64,000 nucleotides of DNA from Vreelandella titanicae BH1 (lineage in GTDB: Bacteria; Pseudomonadota; Gammaproteobacteria; Pseudomonadales; Halomonadaceae): positions 434,006 through 498,005 of the forward strand of contig NZ_AOPO01000002.1 in NCBI RefSeq assembly GCF_000336575.1, written 5' to 3'. Positions 1-6,341 of this stretch are shown here, piece after piece. The first letter of the stretch is position 1. Each line of letters starts with the position of its first letter. Position numbers and translations under genes: made by a program. Under the pieces are notes generated by a model. The model had not been told where the DNA came from. It did not search any database and saw nothing but the letters and a program-made list of their open reading frames with translations.

Positions 1-614
1 CTGTCGTCAGCAGTGCCCTATGGCCGCTCAACTTGCCGGCGGATGCCCCCAGTACCAACGGTGTTTACAACCTAGCAGGCCAAAGCGGCATCGAGGTAGA
101 CGGCTACCGCTTGGGGCGCGTGGACACCTACGTACTCAGCCTGCGGTCACCCGAGTTCGACCCGCTACGCACTATGAGCACCCAGCTCATCGAGCGAGTC
201 GCCGCGCAGAGTGGCAGTGAAGGCTGGGAGATCACCGACGCCGCCACCGATTACGAATACGACCAAAAGCAATACCGCGCTCACTTCGAACTGCAAGCCA
301 CCAGCTTGGCGATGGCCACACCGGCACTGCCTGCCGCCTTTGTGCACCCCGTGCAAGCCACCACGACACCCAACGAACTGGAAACGATGAATGTTCGCCA
401 GACAGTGACAGAGCACATCGCCGTAGTGCTGGTTGCCGAGCAGGCCGAAGTGGATGCGCAGCGAAAAGCGATTGATGGCGCTTTGCTTGGTCTGAACAGC
501 TCGCCTCACGGCGTTGCCCCCTTGGAATACGCAGGGGGGCAGCGCGTCGCTGTCTCCGGCAGCCACGTCTATTGGCGTGAGCTCTACCGCTACGACCGCA
601 TGATTCGTAGCTAA
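1..614 (+). CDS. Phage tail-terminator-like protein, 5' partial
   Basis: The reading frame is open to the left edge (first full codon at 3), so the true start probably lies outside the window; a TTG at 33 is the only in-frame start-like codon near the edge and I do not trust it. The visible part is about 203 residues, soluble, with no membrane segment. Its position just before the tail tube gene and its style (mixed alpha/beta, a Leu-Pro-Ala-Asp-Ala-Pro stretch followed by a Gly/Tyr-rich part) fit the minor tail / tail-terminator proteins that cap the tail tube and join it to the head. The family call rests mainly on gene order; the sequence alone is weak evidence. A terminator follows directly. 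Confidence 0.55.
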   Translation, partial: VVSSALWPLNLPADAPSTNGVYNLAGQSGIEVDGYRLGRVDTYVLSLRSPEFDPLRTMSTQLIERVAAQSGSEGWEITDAATDYEYDQKQYRAHFELQATSLAMATPALPAAFVHPVQATTTPNELETMNVRQTVTEHIAVVLVAEQAEVDAQRKAIDGALLGLNSSPHGVAPLEYAGGQRVAVSGSHVYWRELYRYDRMIRS

Positions 615-635
615 CCCAACCACCACCCCACAAGC

Positions 636-657
636 CCCGCCGCGTGCGGGTTTTTTT
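636..657 (+). terminator. Intrinsic terminator inside the tail operon
   Basis: A cccgc/gcggg stem with a cgcgt loop is followed by seven T. A nearly identical terminator lies before the tape measure gene at 6296-6317. Terminators inside a late operon imply read-through or antitermination. Confidence 0.75.
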
Positions 658-676
658 ATGCCTGGAGGAAACCCCC

Positions 677-868
677 ATGCCCAATGCAGGAGGCTGCTAC
701 GTCATCCGTGACGGTAAGCGCGTGCTGGTGCACAGCACAAAGCCTACGCCCACAAAGTACGCGAAAGCGCCTAATTCAAACCCCGCTACCGCGCCGGTGA
801 AAGCCGAAACGGCAGCCCCCAAGCCCGCCAAGGCGGCGGCCAAGCAAGAGGGAAAAGGCAATGAGTGA
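677..868 (+). CDS. Small phage protein, Ala/Lys/Pro-rich C-terminus
   Basis: 63 residues. I chose ATG 677 because a clear GGAGG (664-668) stands 8 bases upstream; an earlier in-frame ATG at 644 lies inside the terminator. The N-terminal half contains a short conserved-looking segment (GGCYVIRDGKRVLVH), and the tail is low-complexity with repeated Ala-Lys-Pro, probably disordered. The stop overlaps the start of the tail tube gene by 8 bases, so the two are translationally coupled. I do not recognise the family; proteins of this size next to tail tube genes are common in siphoviruses and may be small virion or scaffold factors. Confidence 0.7.
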   Translation: MPNAGGCYVIRDGKRVLVHSTKPTPTKYAKAPNSNPATAPVKAETAAPKPAKAAAKQEGKGNE

Positions 869-1823
869 TCCAATGGCGTGGCGGATCCTAACGGTGGCCG
901 CCATTATCGAAGATGAGTACGGCGTAACGCCGGAAGACCTCTCCAGTGCCGTGTTTTTTGATGTGATGACCAGAGAGGCTGCCAGTCCCTACCAAGGTGA
1001 TACAGCAGAAGTTGAGCGTGTGAAGCCAGGTTTTGGCAGCAATAAGCAGGTGAATGTGGCGCCCTATACGACACGCCAAATCCGTGTTCCTTACGCGGGA
1101 TCTGGTACACCAGGGGTGCCTCCATCCTACCGGCCATTGCTTTTGTGCTCCGGTCACAGTGAAGTCATCGACATGACCGAAGGCGCAGAAACGGTCACTT
1201 ACGAACCAGTATCCAGTAACTTCGCCTCAATCTCATTGCTGTGGTGGACGGATAACGACGAGCTGCAGGTGCTACCAGGTGTGCGCGGAACCGTAACGCG
1301 TACCGCCGACGCCAAAGGCATGCCGTACTTTGAATTCAACCTAACGGGACTGTATCTGCGGCCGTACCGAGAAGCACCGCCAGCGGGTTCATCAAGAGAG
1401 CCTCAGGCAGAAGAAGTGCCTATCAACAAGCAGAACAGTGCATTCACCTTCTTTGGTTATGAAGCTCGCATGCAGTCCTGGTCGTTTGATATGGGCGGCC
1501 AGGTTGAGCATCGCAACCTCGTTAACTACGAGGGCGTCCACATCCAGAATCGTAACGCCACGGGTCAGGTCAACATCGAGGCGCCACGTATTCAAGACTT
1601 TAATATTTATGAAAAAGTCGAATCGCATAACGGCACCACAGAATCCCCGGTGACATTCACCCATGGCAAAACGCCGGGGAATATTGTTAAGCAACAATGT
1701 GCTCGGGTTCAGCTCTCGAACCTGCAGGAAACAGAAGTGCAGGGTTTCAAGCATTTCACTATGGATACTCGCTTGTTGTCCGCTGAGGCAGGCGATGGTG
1801 ATTACGCCTACGTATTCAGTTAA
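861..1823 (+). CDS. Phage tail tube (major tail) protein
   Basis: 320 residues, no signal or membrane segment. Beta-rich, with repeated Thr/Val/Tyr strands and a conserved-looking central part ('YTTRQIRVPYAG', then 'SGHSEVIDMTEGAETVTYEPVS'). A phage-tail-tube family assignment fits the length and the order terminator, tube, chaperone, tape measure. The protein would polymerise into the hexameric tail tube of a siphovirus-like particle. It starts 8 bases before the end of the upstream small gene and is followed by an intrinsic terminator, which may set a high level of this abundant structural protein relative to later genes. The exact subfamily is not resolved. Confidence 0.75.
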   Translation: MSDPMAWRILTVAAIIEDEYGVTPEDLSSAVFFDVMTREAASPYQGDTAEVERVKPGFGSNKQVNVAPYTTRQIRVPYAGSGTPGVPPSYRPLLLCSGHSEVIDMTEGAETVTYEPVSSNFASISLLWWTDNDELQVLPGVRGTVTRTADAKGMPYFEFNLTGLYLRPYREAPPAGSSREPQAEEVPINKQNSAFTFFGYEARMQSWSFDMGGQVEHRNLVNYEGVHIQNRNATGQVNIEAPRIQDFNIYEKVESHNGTTESPVTFTHGKTPGNIVKQQCARVQLSNLQETEVQGFKHFTMDTRLLSAEAGDGDYAYVFS

Positions 1824-1851
1824 TCACGCAACCCACCAACGCTAACCACAC

Positions 1852-1877
1852 CGCGCCGCCTAAGGGTGGCGCGTTTA
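1852..1877 (+). terminator. Terminator after tail tube gene
   Basis: Stem cgcgccgcc / ggtggcgcg (one G-T pair), loop taag, then a T-rich tail (tttattt). Confidence 0.65.
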
Positions 1878-1902
1878 TTTGTGCCAATTAAAGGAACACA
1901 CC

Positions 1903-2244
1903 ATGTCTCTCATTCTGAAGAAAATCCCCACCGTTACCGTCGATGTGCCTATTCAAGTGCCGGGCGATAAGAAAGCGTCAACGATCCAGGCAGAGTGGAA
2001 GCTGCGTAAATGGGACGACTACCGCGCCAACGTTGAGGCGGCTCAGTCAGGCAAGAAAAAAGATGAGGAGTTTTTAGAAGATCTAGTGAATATCAGCGGT
2101 ATCAAAGGCGAAGACAAAAAGGATTTGCCGTTTGATAAAGAGCTGGTCGAGCAGCTAATGCAAGAAACCTATATTCGCCGGCCGTTGATCCTCAGCTGGT
2201 ACGCCGCACAGGAAGGCCGAAACCAGGCCGCTGCAAAAAACTAA
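1903..2244 (+). CDS. Tail assembly chaperone (lambda gpG-like)
   Basis: 113 residues from ATG 1903 (RBS AAGGA at 1891-1895), highly charged and soluble. It lies between the tail tube and the tape measure, where lambda has G/GT. Such chaperones coat the tape measure protein during tail assembly and are absent from the virion. The final codons are GCA AAA AAC TAA, a canonical -1 slippery sequence directly before the stop, and the -1 frame stays open to 2753, giving the long form listed separately. The G identity rests on position, size and this frameshift architecture, since the protein sequences of this family are very diverse. Confidence 0.8.
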   Translation: MSLILKKIPTVTVDVPIQVPGDKKASTIQAEWKLRKWDDYRANVEAAQSGKKKDEEFLEDLVNISGIKGEDKKDLPFDKELVEQLMQETYIRRPLILSWYAAQEGRNQAAAKN

Positions 2245-2753
2245 GCGGCGCTGGCCAGTGGTGGGCCAGTGGCCCAGCCCCCAGAGATCAGCGTAAGAAG
2301 GACACTGACCGCTGGGGGCTGAAAGACGCCGAGATACCCGAAGCGCCTCAGCACTATGAAGTCTGGGAAGAGCACTGGCCAGCGCTGGAACTGTTTTTAG
2401 CGATGCGTACCCAGTGGCGCACGGCCATAGGCATGGCGGGCGGGCAACGCCTGGGCATTGATTACACATCGCTCTATGGCCACCCCAAGTTCGCCCGCCT
2501 GGATTATGACGAGCAAGACAAGTTGCTAAGCCAAATCCAACACATCGAAGCGGGCGCACTCGCAGCGTTTAATGATCAAAGCCATTTAGCCGAGCAGGAA
2601 GCGGAGCAGCAGGCTCAGGTAACGGAGGTCATCGAGAAACGTGCTGAGCTGCGTTACCTGCAGGAAGAGCAGCAACGCATCAACGTGCGAGAGCTTATGA
2701 ACGTGATGGATTTGCCACCTGATTACAGGAGCGACGGGGTGTTTGTGGCTTGA
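1903..2753 (+). CDS. Frameshifted tail chaperone long form (gpGT-like, DUF1799-type extension)
   Basis: Slipping back one base at A-AAA-AAC (2235-2241) joins the G-like protein to a frame that is open from 2241 to 2753. The extension is about 170 residues. It carries a Trp-rich segment ending 'VWEEHWPALELFLAMRTQW' and then a Gly/Leu/Asp-Tyr motif ('RLGIDYTSLYG'), typical of DUF1799 phage proteins, and finishes in a Glu/Gln-rich coiled coil. A separate start at ATG 2403 is possible but has no ribosome binding site and would remove the conserved Trp-rich part, so the frameshift product is the better model. In lambda the GT form is made at a few percent of G. Confidence 0.8.
2235..2241 (+). promoter_or_regulatory. 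-1 ribosomal frameshift slippery heptamer
   Basis: A AAA AAC in the reading frame of the G-like gene, immediately before its TAA stop; it matches the X XXY YYZ rule. The -1 frame has no stop across the 160 bases leading into the DUF1799-like region. Confidence 0.8.
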
Positions 2754-2756
2754 GAG

Positions 2757-2836
2757 GGGATACGTTTCCGCGGCATAGCCATGCGGCTAGAATAGATAAG
2801 AGGGCTACGTTTCCTGCCATATAGCAAAACGCTAGT
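2757..2836 (+). repeat. Imperfect direct repeat, period 45 bases
   Basis: Two copies of about 35 bases share TACGTTTCC (2761-2769 and 2806-2814), ATAGC and a terminal GCTAG at 45-46 base spacing. They lie in the non-coding start of the cargo region, and may be regulator sites or a small duplication. Confidence 0.5.
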
Positions 2837-2851
2837 GTTGTAGAAAACGAA

Positions 2852-2879
2852 CCTCCGCCGAGGGGCAACTCGGCGGAGG
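2852..2879. other. Strong hairpin, 11 bp perfect stem
   Basis: cctccgccgag and ctcggcggagg flank a gggcaa loop. No T-tract follows, so this is not a standard intrinsic terminator. It may be a transcript end, a processing site or a structured leader for the following micro-gene. Confidence 0.55.
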
Positions 2880-2972
2880 CTCTGATCAATTCCCCATGAA
2901 TGAGCATGGAGACGATGTATGGATAATTATAGGCGTAGTGGCGGCAAAACGCGACTACGCGTAGGAGGAGAT

Positions 2973-3098
2973 ATGTCACCTGAAGGTGCAGACAAAGCAG
3001 GCATGATGCTAGCGAAAGCGGCGATGTATACAGGTGTGATGATTGGTGCCGCGGCTCTGATTAGCGCAGTAGGACTGGTGCTGCGCGTGATTGTTTAG
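2973..3098 (+). CDS. Micro membrane protein A (41 aa), phage cargo
   Basis: 41 residues, preceded by a perfect AGGAGG (2963-2968) at ideal spacing. The N-terminus is polar with a Gly-Ala-Asp-Lys-x-Gly-Met motif, followed by one hydrophobic span (about residues 18-40) that could cross the inner membrane. The micro-protein at 3184 (or its internal start at 3223) is similar: SPEGADKAGMMLA against SEKGADRVGMLIA. The pair looks like a tandem duplication. Function unknown. Small single-pass proteins in prophage cargo often block superinfecting phage entry or regulate lysis, but nothing here proves either. Confidence 0.65.
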   Translation: MSPEGADKAGMMLAKAAMYTGVMIGAAALISAVGLVLRVIV

Positions 3099-3132
3099 CT
3101 ACCGCTGGAAAAAAATCACAAAAAAAACGATC

Positions 3133-3181
3133 CGCACCCCTCTTTAGTAATTAGCTAGAAATGTCGCTAATTCAGAGGGTG
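3133..3181 (+). promoter_or_regulatory. Inverted repeat covering the RBS of micro-protein B
   Basis: gcacccctct (3133-3142) and aattagc (3148-3154) can pair with gctaatt (3165-3171) and agagggtgc (3173-3181). The right arm contains AGAGGG, the ribosome binding site for the ATG at 3184. A folded transcript would hide the start, suggesting translational control. Confidence 0.5.
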
Positions 3182-3183
3182 CT

Positions 3184-3333
3184 ATGTCGAGTTCAAAGAG
3201 CAATGTGGATGTGAGAGGACGCATGTCTGAGAAAGGTGCTGACCGAGTAGGAATGTTAATAGCAATTGGTTGGCTGTTGGTGGGGGTTGCGTCGGTGATT
3301 GGGGCCGCCACATGGATGATTTACGTATTATAA
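3184..3333 (+). CDS. Micro membrane protein B (49 aa), paralogue of A
   Basis: 49 residues from ATG 3184 (RBS AGAGGG inside the hairpin right arm), or 36 residues from an in-frame ATG at 3223 with its own RBS AGAGGA. The 36-residue form aligns directly with micro-protein A through the Gly-Ala-Asp-Arg-x-Gly-Met motif. One hydrophobic segment follows (about residues 22-49) with Trp, Gly and Val. The first 13 residues are Ser-rich and polar and may be an optional extension. The possible double start plus hairpin looks like a way to make two forms. Function unknown; a single-pass inner-membrane location is inferred. Confidence 0.55.
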   Translation: MSSSKSNVDVRGRMSEKGADRVGMLIAIGWLLVGVASVIGAATWMIYVL

Positions 3334-3588
3334 GTTTGCCAAGCTCCAGATGAGCGCCGCGAATAAGGACGTGGCTTGGCCGCGTGGCGTTGGGGCAAAT
3401 AGCCACTATAAAGCAATGAGCGTTACTGGGGGGATTCTGATGCGGCTTAGGTTGCCGTTATAGCCTCACGCAGCTAAGCTACAAGATGTATACGCGTTAA
3501 ACGTTTCGCCAAGCGTTGTATTAGTTGTTCAACAATTCAGTTGAATAATTCTGACGCGGCGAGTACGCTTAACGCATCATCTGAATGT
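3334..3588. other. Non-coding stretch before the toxin locus
   Basis: I see no convincing gene. It holds an inverted repeat, ttgttcaac (3525-3533) and gttgaataa (3540-3548), which could be a regulator site for the following toxin-like operon. Confidence 0.4.
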
Positions 3589-3614
3589 CCTTGGCGAGCT
3601 CGTCAGGGTTTTTT
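3589..3614 (+). terminator. Hairpin plus T6 before the toxin locus
   Basis: ccttggcgag / ctcgtcaggg (two mismatched or wobble positions) followed by six T; it lies 34 bases before the next start codon. Confidence 0.6.
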
Positions 3615-3647
3615 ATTGTCAGATGAATAAGAAATTTGGAGGTCACC

Positions 3648-3815
3648 ATGTCCGCACTGTTGAAACAAGAACGCCTGATCATTCCTGCACGTAAGGAAGG
3701 TGAGCGCGTGAAGGCACGCCCGTGTCTTGGTGATCATCAAGCGCAGTTCGAAAAGGCAGGCAAAATGTCGATGGAGCGTTACGAAAACGCTTACCGCGAG
3801 CTGGCTAAGGTTTAA
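3648..3815 (+). CDS. 55-aa protein, candidate antitoxin partner of Doc
   Basis: 55 residues with a good RBS (GGAGG at 3638-3642) and an ATG start. It is very basic and charged, with helical character in the last 20 residues (SMERYENAYRELAKV). It ends 5 bases before the Doc-like gene, the usual antitoxin-toxin layout. I do not see the Phd/YefM antitoxin pattern, so if it neutralises Doc it is an unusual partner. It could instead be an unrelated small phage protein that merely shares the transcript. The call is from position only. Confidence 0.55.
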   Translation: MSALLKQERLIIPARKEGERVKARPCLGDHQAQFEKAGKMSMERYENAYRELAKV

Positions 3816-3820
3816 GATTT

Positions 3821-4255
3821 ATGAGCGACTGCGGTTCAGATAATGACGGTATCCGCTACATTGTCGTCCCAGAGCTAGTACAAATTAACAAAGAAATGCT
3901 AAGGCTCACTCCAGGTGAGCCTTTTGGTATCCGTGATCAAGGCGGTTTAGAAAGCGCTCAGCAAAAGCCTTGCATGCATAGGTATTACACCCAGACTGAA
4001 GACTTGGCGACACTAGCTAGTGTTTTGGGCATGGGGCTTGTGCAGAACCATCCGTTCCTAAATGCTAATAAGCGTACCGCTGCAGATGCGGTATATCGCT
4101 TTCTATTGCTGAATGGCTATGAGTTGACTATGCCTGATAGAGACATAATCCTGCTTTGGGAGGGTGCCGCCACGCATGCCTATAATGAGGAAGACATAGC
4201 AAGTTTACTTGCTTACTGGTTGCGAGAATTTGACTCATCTAGCTTGAACGACTAG
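3821..4255 (+). CDS. doc: Doc-type (Fic/DOC fold) death-on-curing toxin
   Basis: 144 residues, the normal length for Doc. The motif HPFLNANKRTA (about residues 87-97) matches the Doc form of the Fic motif (H-x-F-x-x-A-N-K-R-T). The upstream 'L..VLGMGLVQ' helix and the downstream 'A...YRFLLLNGYEL' helix also fit. P1 Doc phosphorylates EF-Tu and halts translation; that is family knowledge, not shown here. Doc normally has a beta-hairpin region before the motif and is blocked by an antitoxin helix. The likely partner is the 55-residue gene 5 bases upstream. An intrinsic terminator follows at once, so the pair forms a self-contained unit inside the tail operon, perhaps for prophage maintenance or defence. 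Confidence 0.85.
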   Translation: MSDCGSDNDGIRYIVVPELVQINKEMLRLTPGEPFGIRDQGGLESAQQKPCMHRYYTQTEDLATLASVLGMGLVQNHPFLNANKRTAADAVYRFLLLNGYELTMPDRDIILLWEGAATHAYNEEDIASLLAYWLREFDSSSLND

Positions 4256-4277
4256 CCCCGCCATCGCGGGGTTTTTT
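4256..4277 (+). terminator. Terminator after doc
   Basis: ccccgc / gcgggg stem, cat-type loop, six T. Confidence 0.85.
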
Positions 4278-4467
4278 ACTGCTAACACATTGATATGACA
4301 ATTCTATTTTTCACAAGCAGCCATACCAATCAGCGGCTCCCCCCCTGTAATCAACCCTCTTACAGCCAAACCAGCCTTAATAATATTGTGTAATCAACTC
4401 AGAAATTCAGCTAACCTTGCACGATTCGCACGAGGATGCGGCAAAGAATAATACTTGCGGGGGACGC

Positions 4468-5460
4468 ATGAGTGTAGCTGTAATAGATTCTGATCAGGCC
4501 GCGTTTGAATGGTTAGAGCGATACCTAGAAGGGGAGCAGGTTGAGGGAATTGAATTGGTCGGGTGGCCAAAGCTATCCATACGCCTGACCGGTGAGAAAT
4601 TTGATCAAAGCCTGACGCCTAGCATCATGAAAGGCTTTGTGGATTTTCAAGCCGAAATAAATCGTTCATATGCGCTGTCTAAATACGGTTCAGCGAATGC
4701 CAACAAGCTCAGCAAAGAGGAGAGGAAAGAGCTAGAAATCAGAGTCAAGGTTGAGAAAGGTTCAACCGTTCTGGAGATCAATTTTCAGGAACTCTTGACT
4801 AGCATCGCCTCCAAAGCGGTGACCAGCATGGATCCAGCTACATTAAGTATGACGATCGTAGGTTTGGGTGCCATTTGGGGAAGTGCCACCGCCTATAAAG
4901 CTTTTTTGAATCATCGAAAAGAAATTCGAATGGCCGAGGTTCAGAGTGAAACTGATAGAGAGCATCTATCTACTCTTCAGTTTATGACTGAGCAAGAGAC
5001 GAAGCGGTCTGAAGTAATGGCCAGCATTGTTAAGCGCAGCACTGAACTGGATAACGCTTCACGATTCGCTGACGATGCCAGAGCGGACTTGCTTAAGACC
5101 ATGTCGAAGGCCGATACCGCAGAGATAGATGGTATCAACCTGGATAGCGATACCACTACGCAGTTGATGTCCAATGCGAGGAGGAAGTCCGAAGAAGTTC
5201 GGCTGGATGGCGAGTACCGCATCCTTCGCAACGACACGACAGACCCGACGGCTTTTAAGGTCAAAGTGCGCAACGTTTCTAACCAAAACGAATTCGAAGC
5301 ACTGGTGCAGGATGAATCACTGAGCGATAACTACAAAAATTTATTACGTGAAGCCGAGTGGGATCGAACAACGGTTAAGCTTGCGATTAACGCTAAGCAG
5401 CTAGATGAAACCATCCGCAACGCAATAGTGATAAGAGTTGAGCCAGTAGTTAAGTCGTGA
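4468..5460 (+). CDS. Phage cargo protein: one membrane segment plus coiled coil
   Basis: 330 residues from ATG 4468 (GGGGGA 7 bases upstream; an upstream in-frame TTG at 4417 lacks an RBS). Residues 1-110 are soluble alpha/beta with a 'VEKGSTVLEINF' strand. A hydrophobic segment follows (about 126-143, 'TLSMTIVGLGAIWGSATAY'), then a long charged helical stretch (about 145-250) rich in Glu/Arg/Ser, and a C-terminal beta-type domain. This layout resembles uncharacterised proteins of phage accessory regions that have a soluble sensor part, a membrane helix and a distal domain; I cannot name a family. It has its own upstream gap and its own terminator, so it is an independent moron-like unit. Confidence 0.75.
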   Translation: MSVAVIDSDQAAFEWLERYLEGEQVEGIELVGWPKLSIRLTGEKFDQSLTPSIMKGFVDFQAEINRSYALSKYGSANANKLSKEERKELEIRVKVEKGSTVLEINFQELLTSIASKAVTSMDPATLSMTIVGLGAIWGSATAYKAFLNHRKEIRMAEVQSETDREHLSTLQFMTEQETKRSEVMASIVKRSTELDNASRFADDARADLLKTMSKADTAEIDGINLDSDTTTQLMSNARRKSEEVRLDGEYRILRNDTTDPTAFKVKVRNVSNQNEFEALVQDESLSDNYKNLLREAEWDRTTVKLAINAKQLDETIRNAIVIRVEPVVKS

Positions 5461-5472
5461 AAATTGCCAAAA

Positions 5473-5494
5473 CCCCGCCCTCGCGGGGTTTTTT
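5473..5494 (+). terminator. Terminator after the coiled-coil cargo gene
   Basis: ccccgc / gcgggg stem with a cctc loop, followed by six T. Confidence 0.85.
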
Positions 5495-5625
5495 GGGGGC
5501 GCTCGTTAGGCCCCTGGAATCTCAAATAAACCCTCCGGCACACGTTAGTGGAGGGAGGGGATTAGCTGCCTCTGTTCTCTTTATCCGCTAAGCTGGCTTG
5601 GGAACAACAAACAGAAGAGGGCCTT

Positions 5626-6234
5626 ATGTCAGCACAAACTATGCCGGATAGAGAGCGTTGGTCAGGATGGGTAACTTTTGCATGGCTATTGGCAATACTT
5701 GCCTGCATAGGCGGCGTCGCCTTAATTTCAATCGCCGGATATGTTGAGCTCCCTAGGCAAAACAGCTTCGGTCGAATTGAAACGGCTAAAGAGCCGAATG
5801 TGTTTATATGGGCCATAGCGATTGGTCAAGCTGTGAGTGCTGCTATGCTGGCAGCGCTTTTCAGTATGATCAATAGCATCTACCAGAATTCATGTGATCA
5901 GATGGCGGGCGTTGATTTTCGCGAGTCCGAGCCAGATCTGGGACAATATTCTGCCGCAGTTGAAGGGGAAAAAGTTGAGCCCTCCAATATTGAAAGCGGT
6001 TATAAAGGGCTAAAGGTTATAAGTGTACATAGGGCTTCACCGCTTTCGGGTTTGATAAAAGAAGGGTTTGTTCTAATCAGCATCAATAAAAAGCCAGCCC
6101 TGACAGAGTTAGATGCCGCCAAAGCCGTAGTGAAGGGAAAAAACATCATAGAGTTCTTGAATTCTGAAAGTGTTCGGCAAGCGTACGCTATCAGAATGGA
6201 ACCAGGGCCTTTGCACATTAAATTTGAAACGTAA
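5626..6234 (+). CDS. Two-TM phage cargo protein with PDZ-like domain
   Basis: 202 residues, RBS AGAGGG. Two membrane segments (about 17-39 and 60-82) leave both ends on one side. Residues about 127-160 read like a PDZ ligand-binding core: 'GLKVISVHRASPLSGL', then 'GFVLISINKKP', the pattern of the carboxylate loop and the beta-strand before 'N.K.' seen in HtrA/RseP/GspC PDZ domains. There is no protease domain. A membrane-tethered PDZ could bind C-terminal tails of host envelope or phage proteins; that role is inferred. Like its neighbours it has its own leader and terminators, and it lies directly before the tape measure gene. Confidence 0.7.
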   Translation: MSAQTMPDRERWSGWVTFAWLLAILACIGGVALISIAGYVELPRQNSFGRIETAKEPNVFIWAIAIGQAVSAAMLAALFSMINSIYQNSCDQMAGVDFRESEPDLGQYSAAVEGEKVEPSNIESGYKGLKVISVHRASPLSGLIKEGFVLISINKKPALTELDAAKAVVKGKNIIEFLNSESVRQAYAIRMEPGPLHIKFET

Positions 6235-6252
6235 TAACTCAAGGCCAAAAGA

Positions 6253-6274
6253 AACCCGCTACGGCGGGTTTTTT
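6253..6274 (+). terminator. Terminator 1 before tape measure gene
   Basis: aacccgc / gcgggtt stem, tacg loop, six T in total. Confidence 0.8.
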
Positions 6275-6295
6275 AATGCCTGCAATTTTAACCAG

Positions 6296-6317
6296 CCCGC
6301 CGCGTGCGGGCTTTTTT
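6296..6317 (+). terminator. Terminator 2 before tape measure gene
   Basis: gcccgc / gcgggc with a cgt loop followed by six T; near copy of the terminator at 636-657, as if the cargo had been inserted with duplicated flanks. Confidence 0.75.
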
Positions 6318-6341
6318 GTGCCCGTCATTTGAGGTTGCCCC

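Noticed and set aside
165..684. Leftward open frames over the first phage gene
   Set aside because: They overlap a well-supported rightward gene entirely, show no RBS and have shadow-like composition.
2403..2753. Independent gene starting at ATG 2403
   Set aside because: No ribosome binding site, and it would cut the conserved Trp-rich part; the -1 frameshift from the upstream gene explains it better.
2852..2879. Intrinsic terminator at the 11-bp hairpin
   Set aside because: The stem is strong, but there is no T-tract on either side; kept only as a hairpin.
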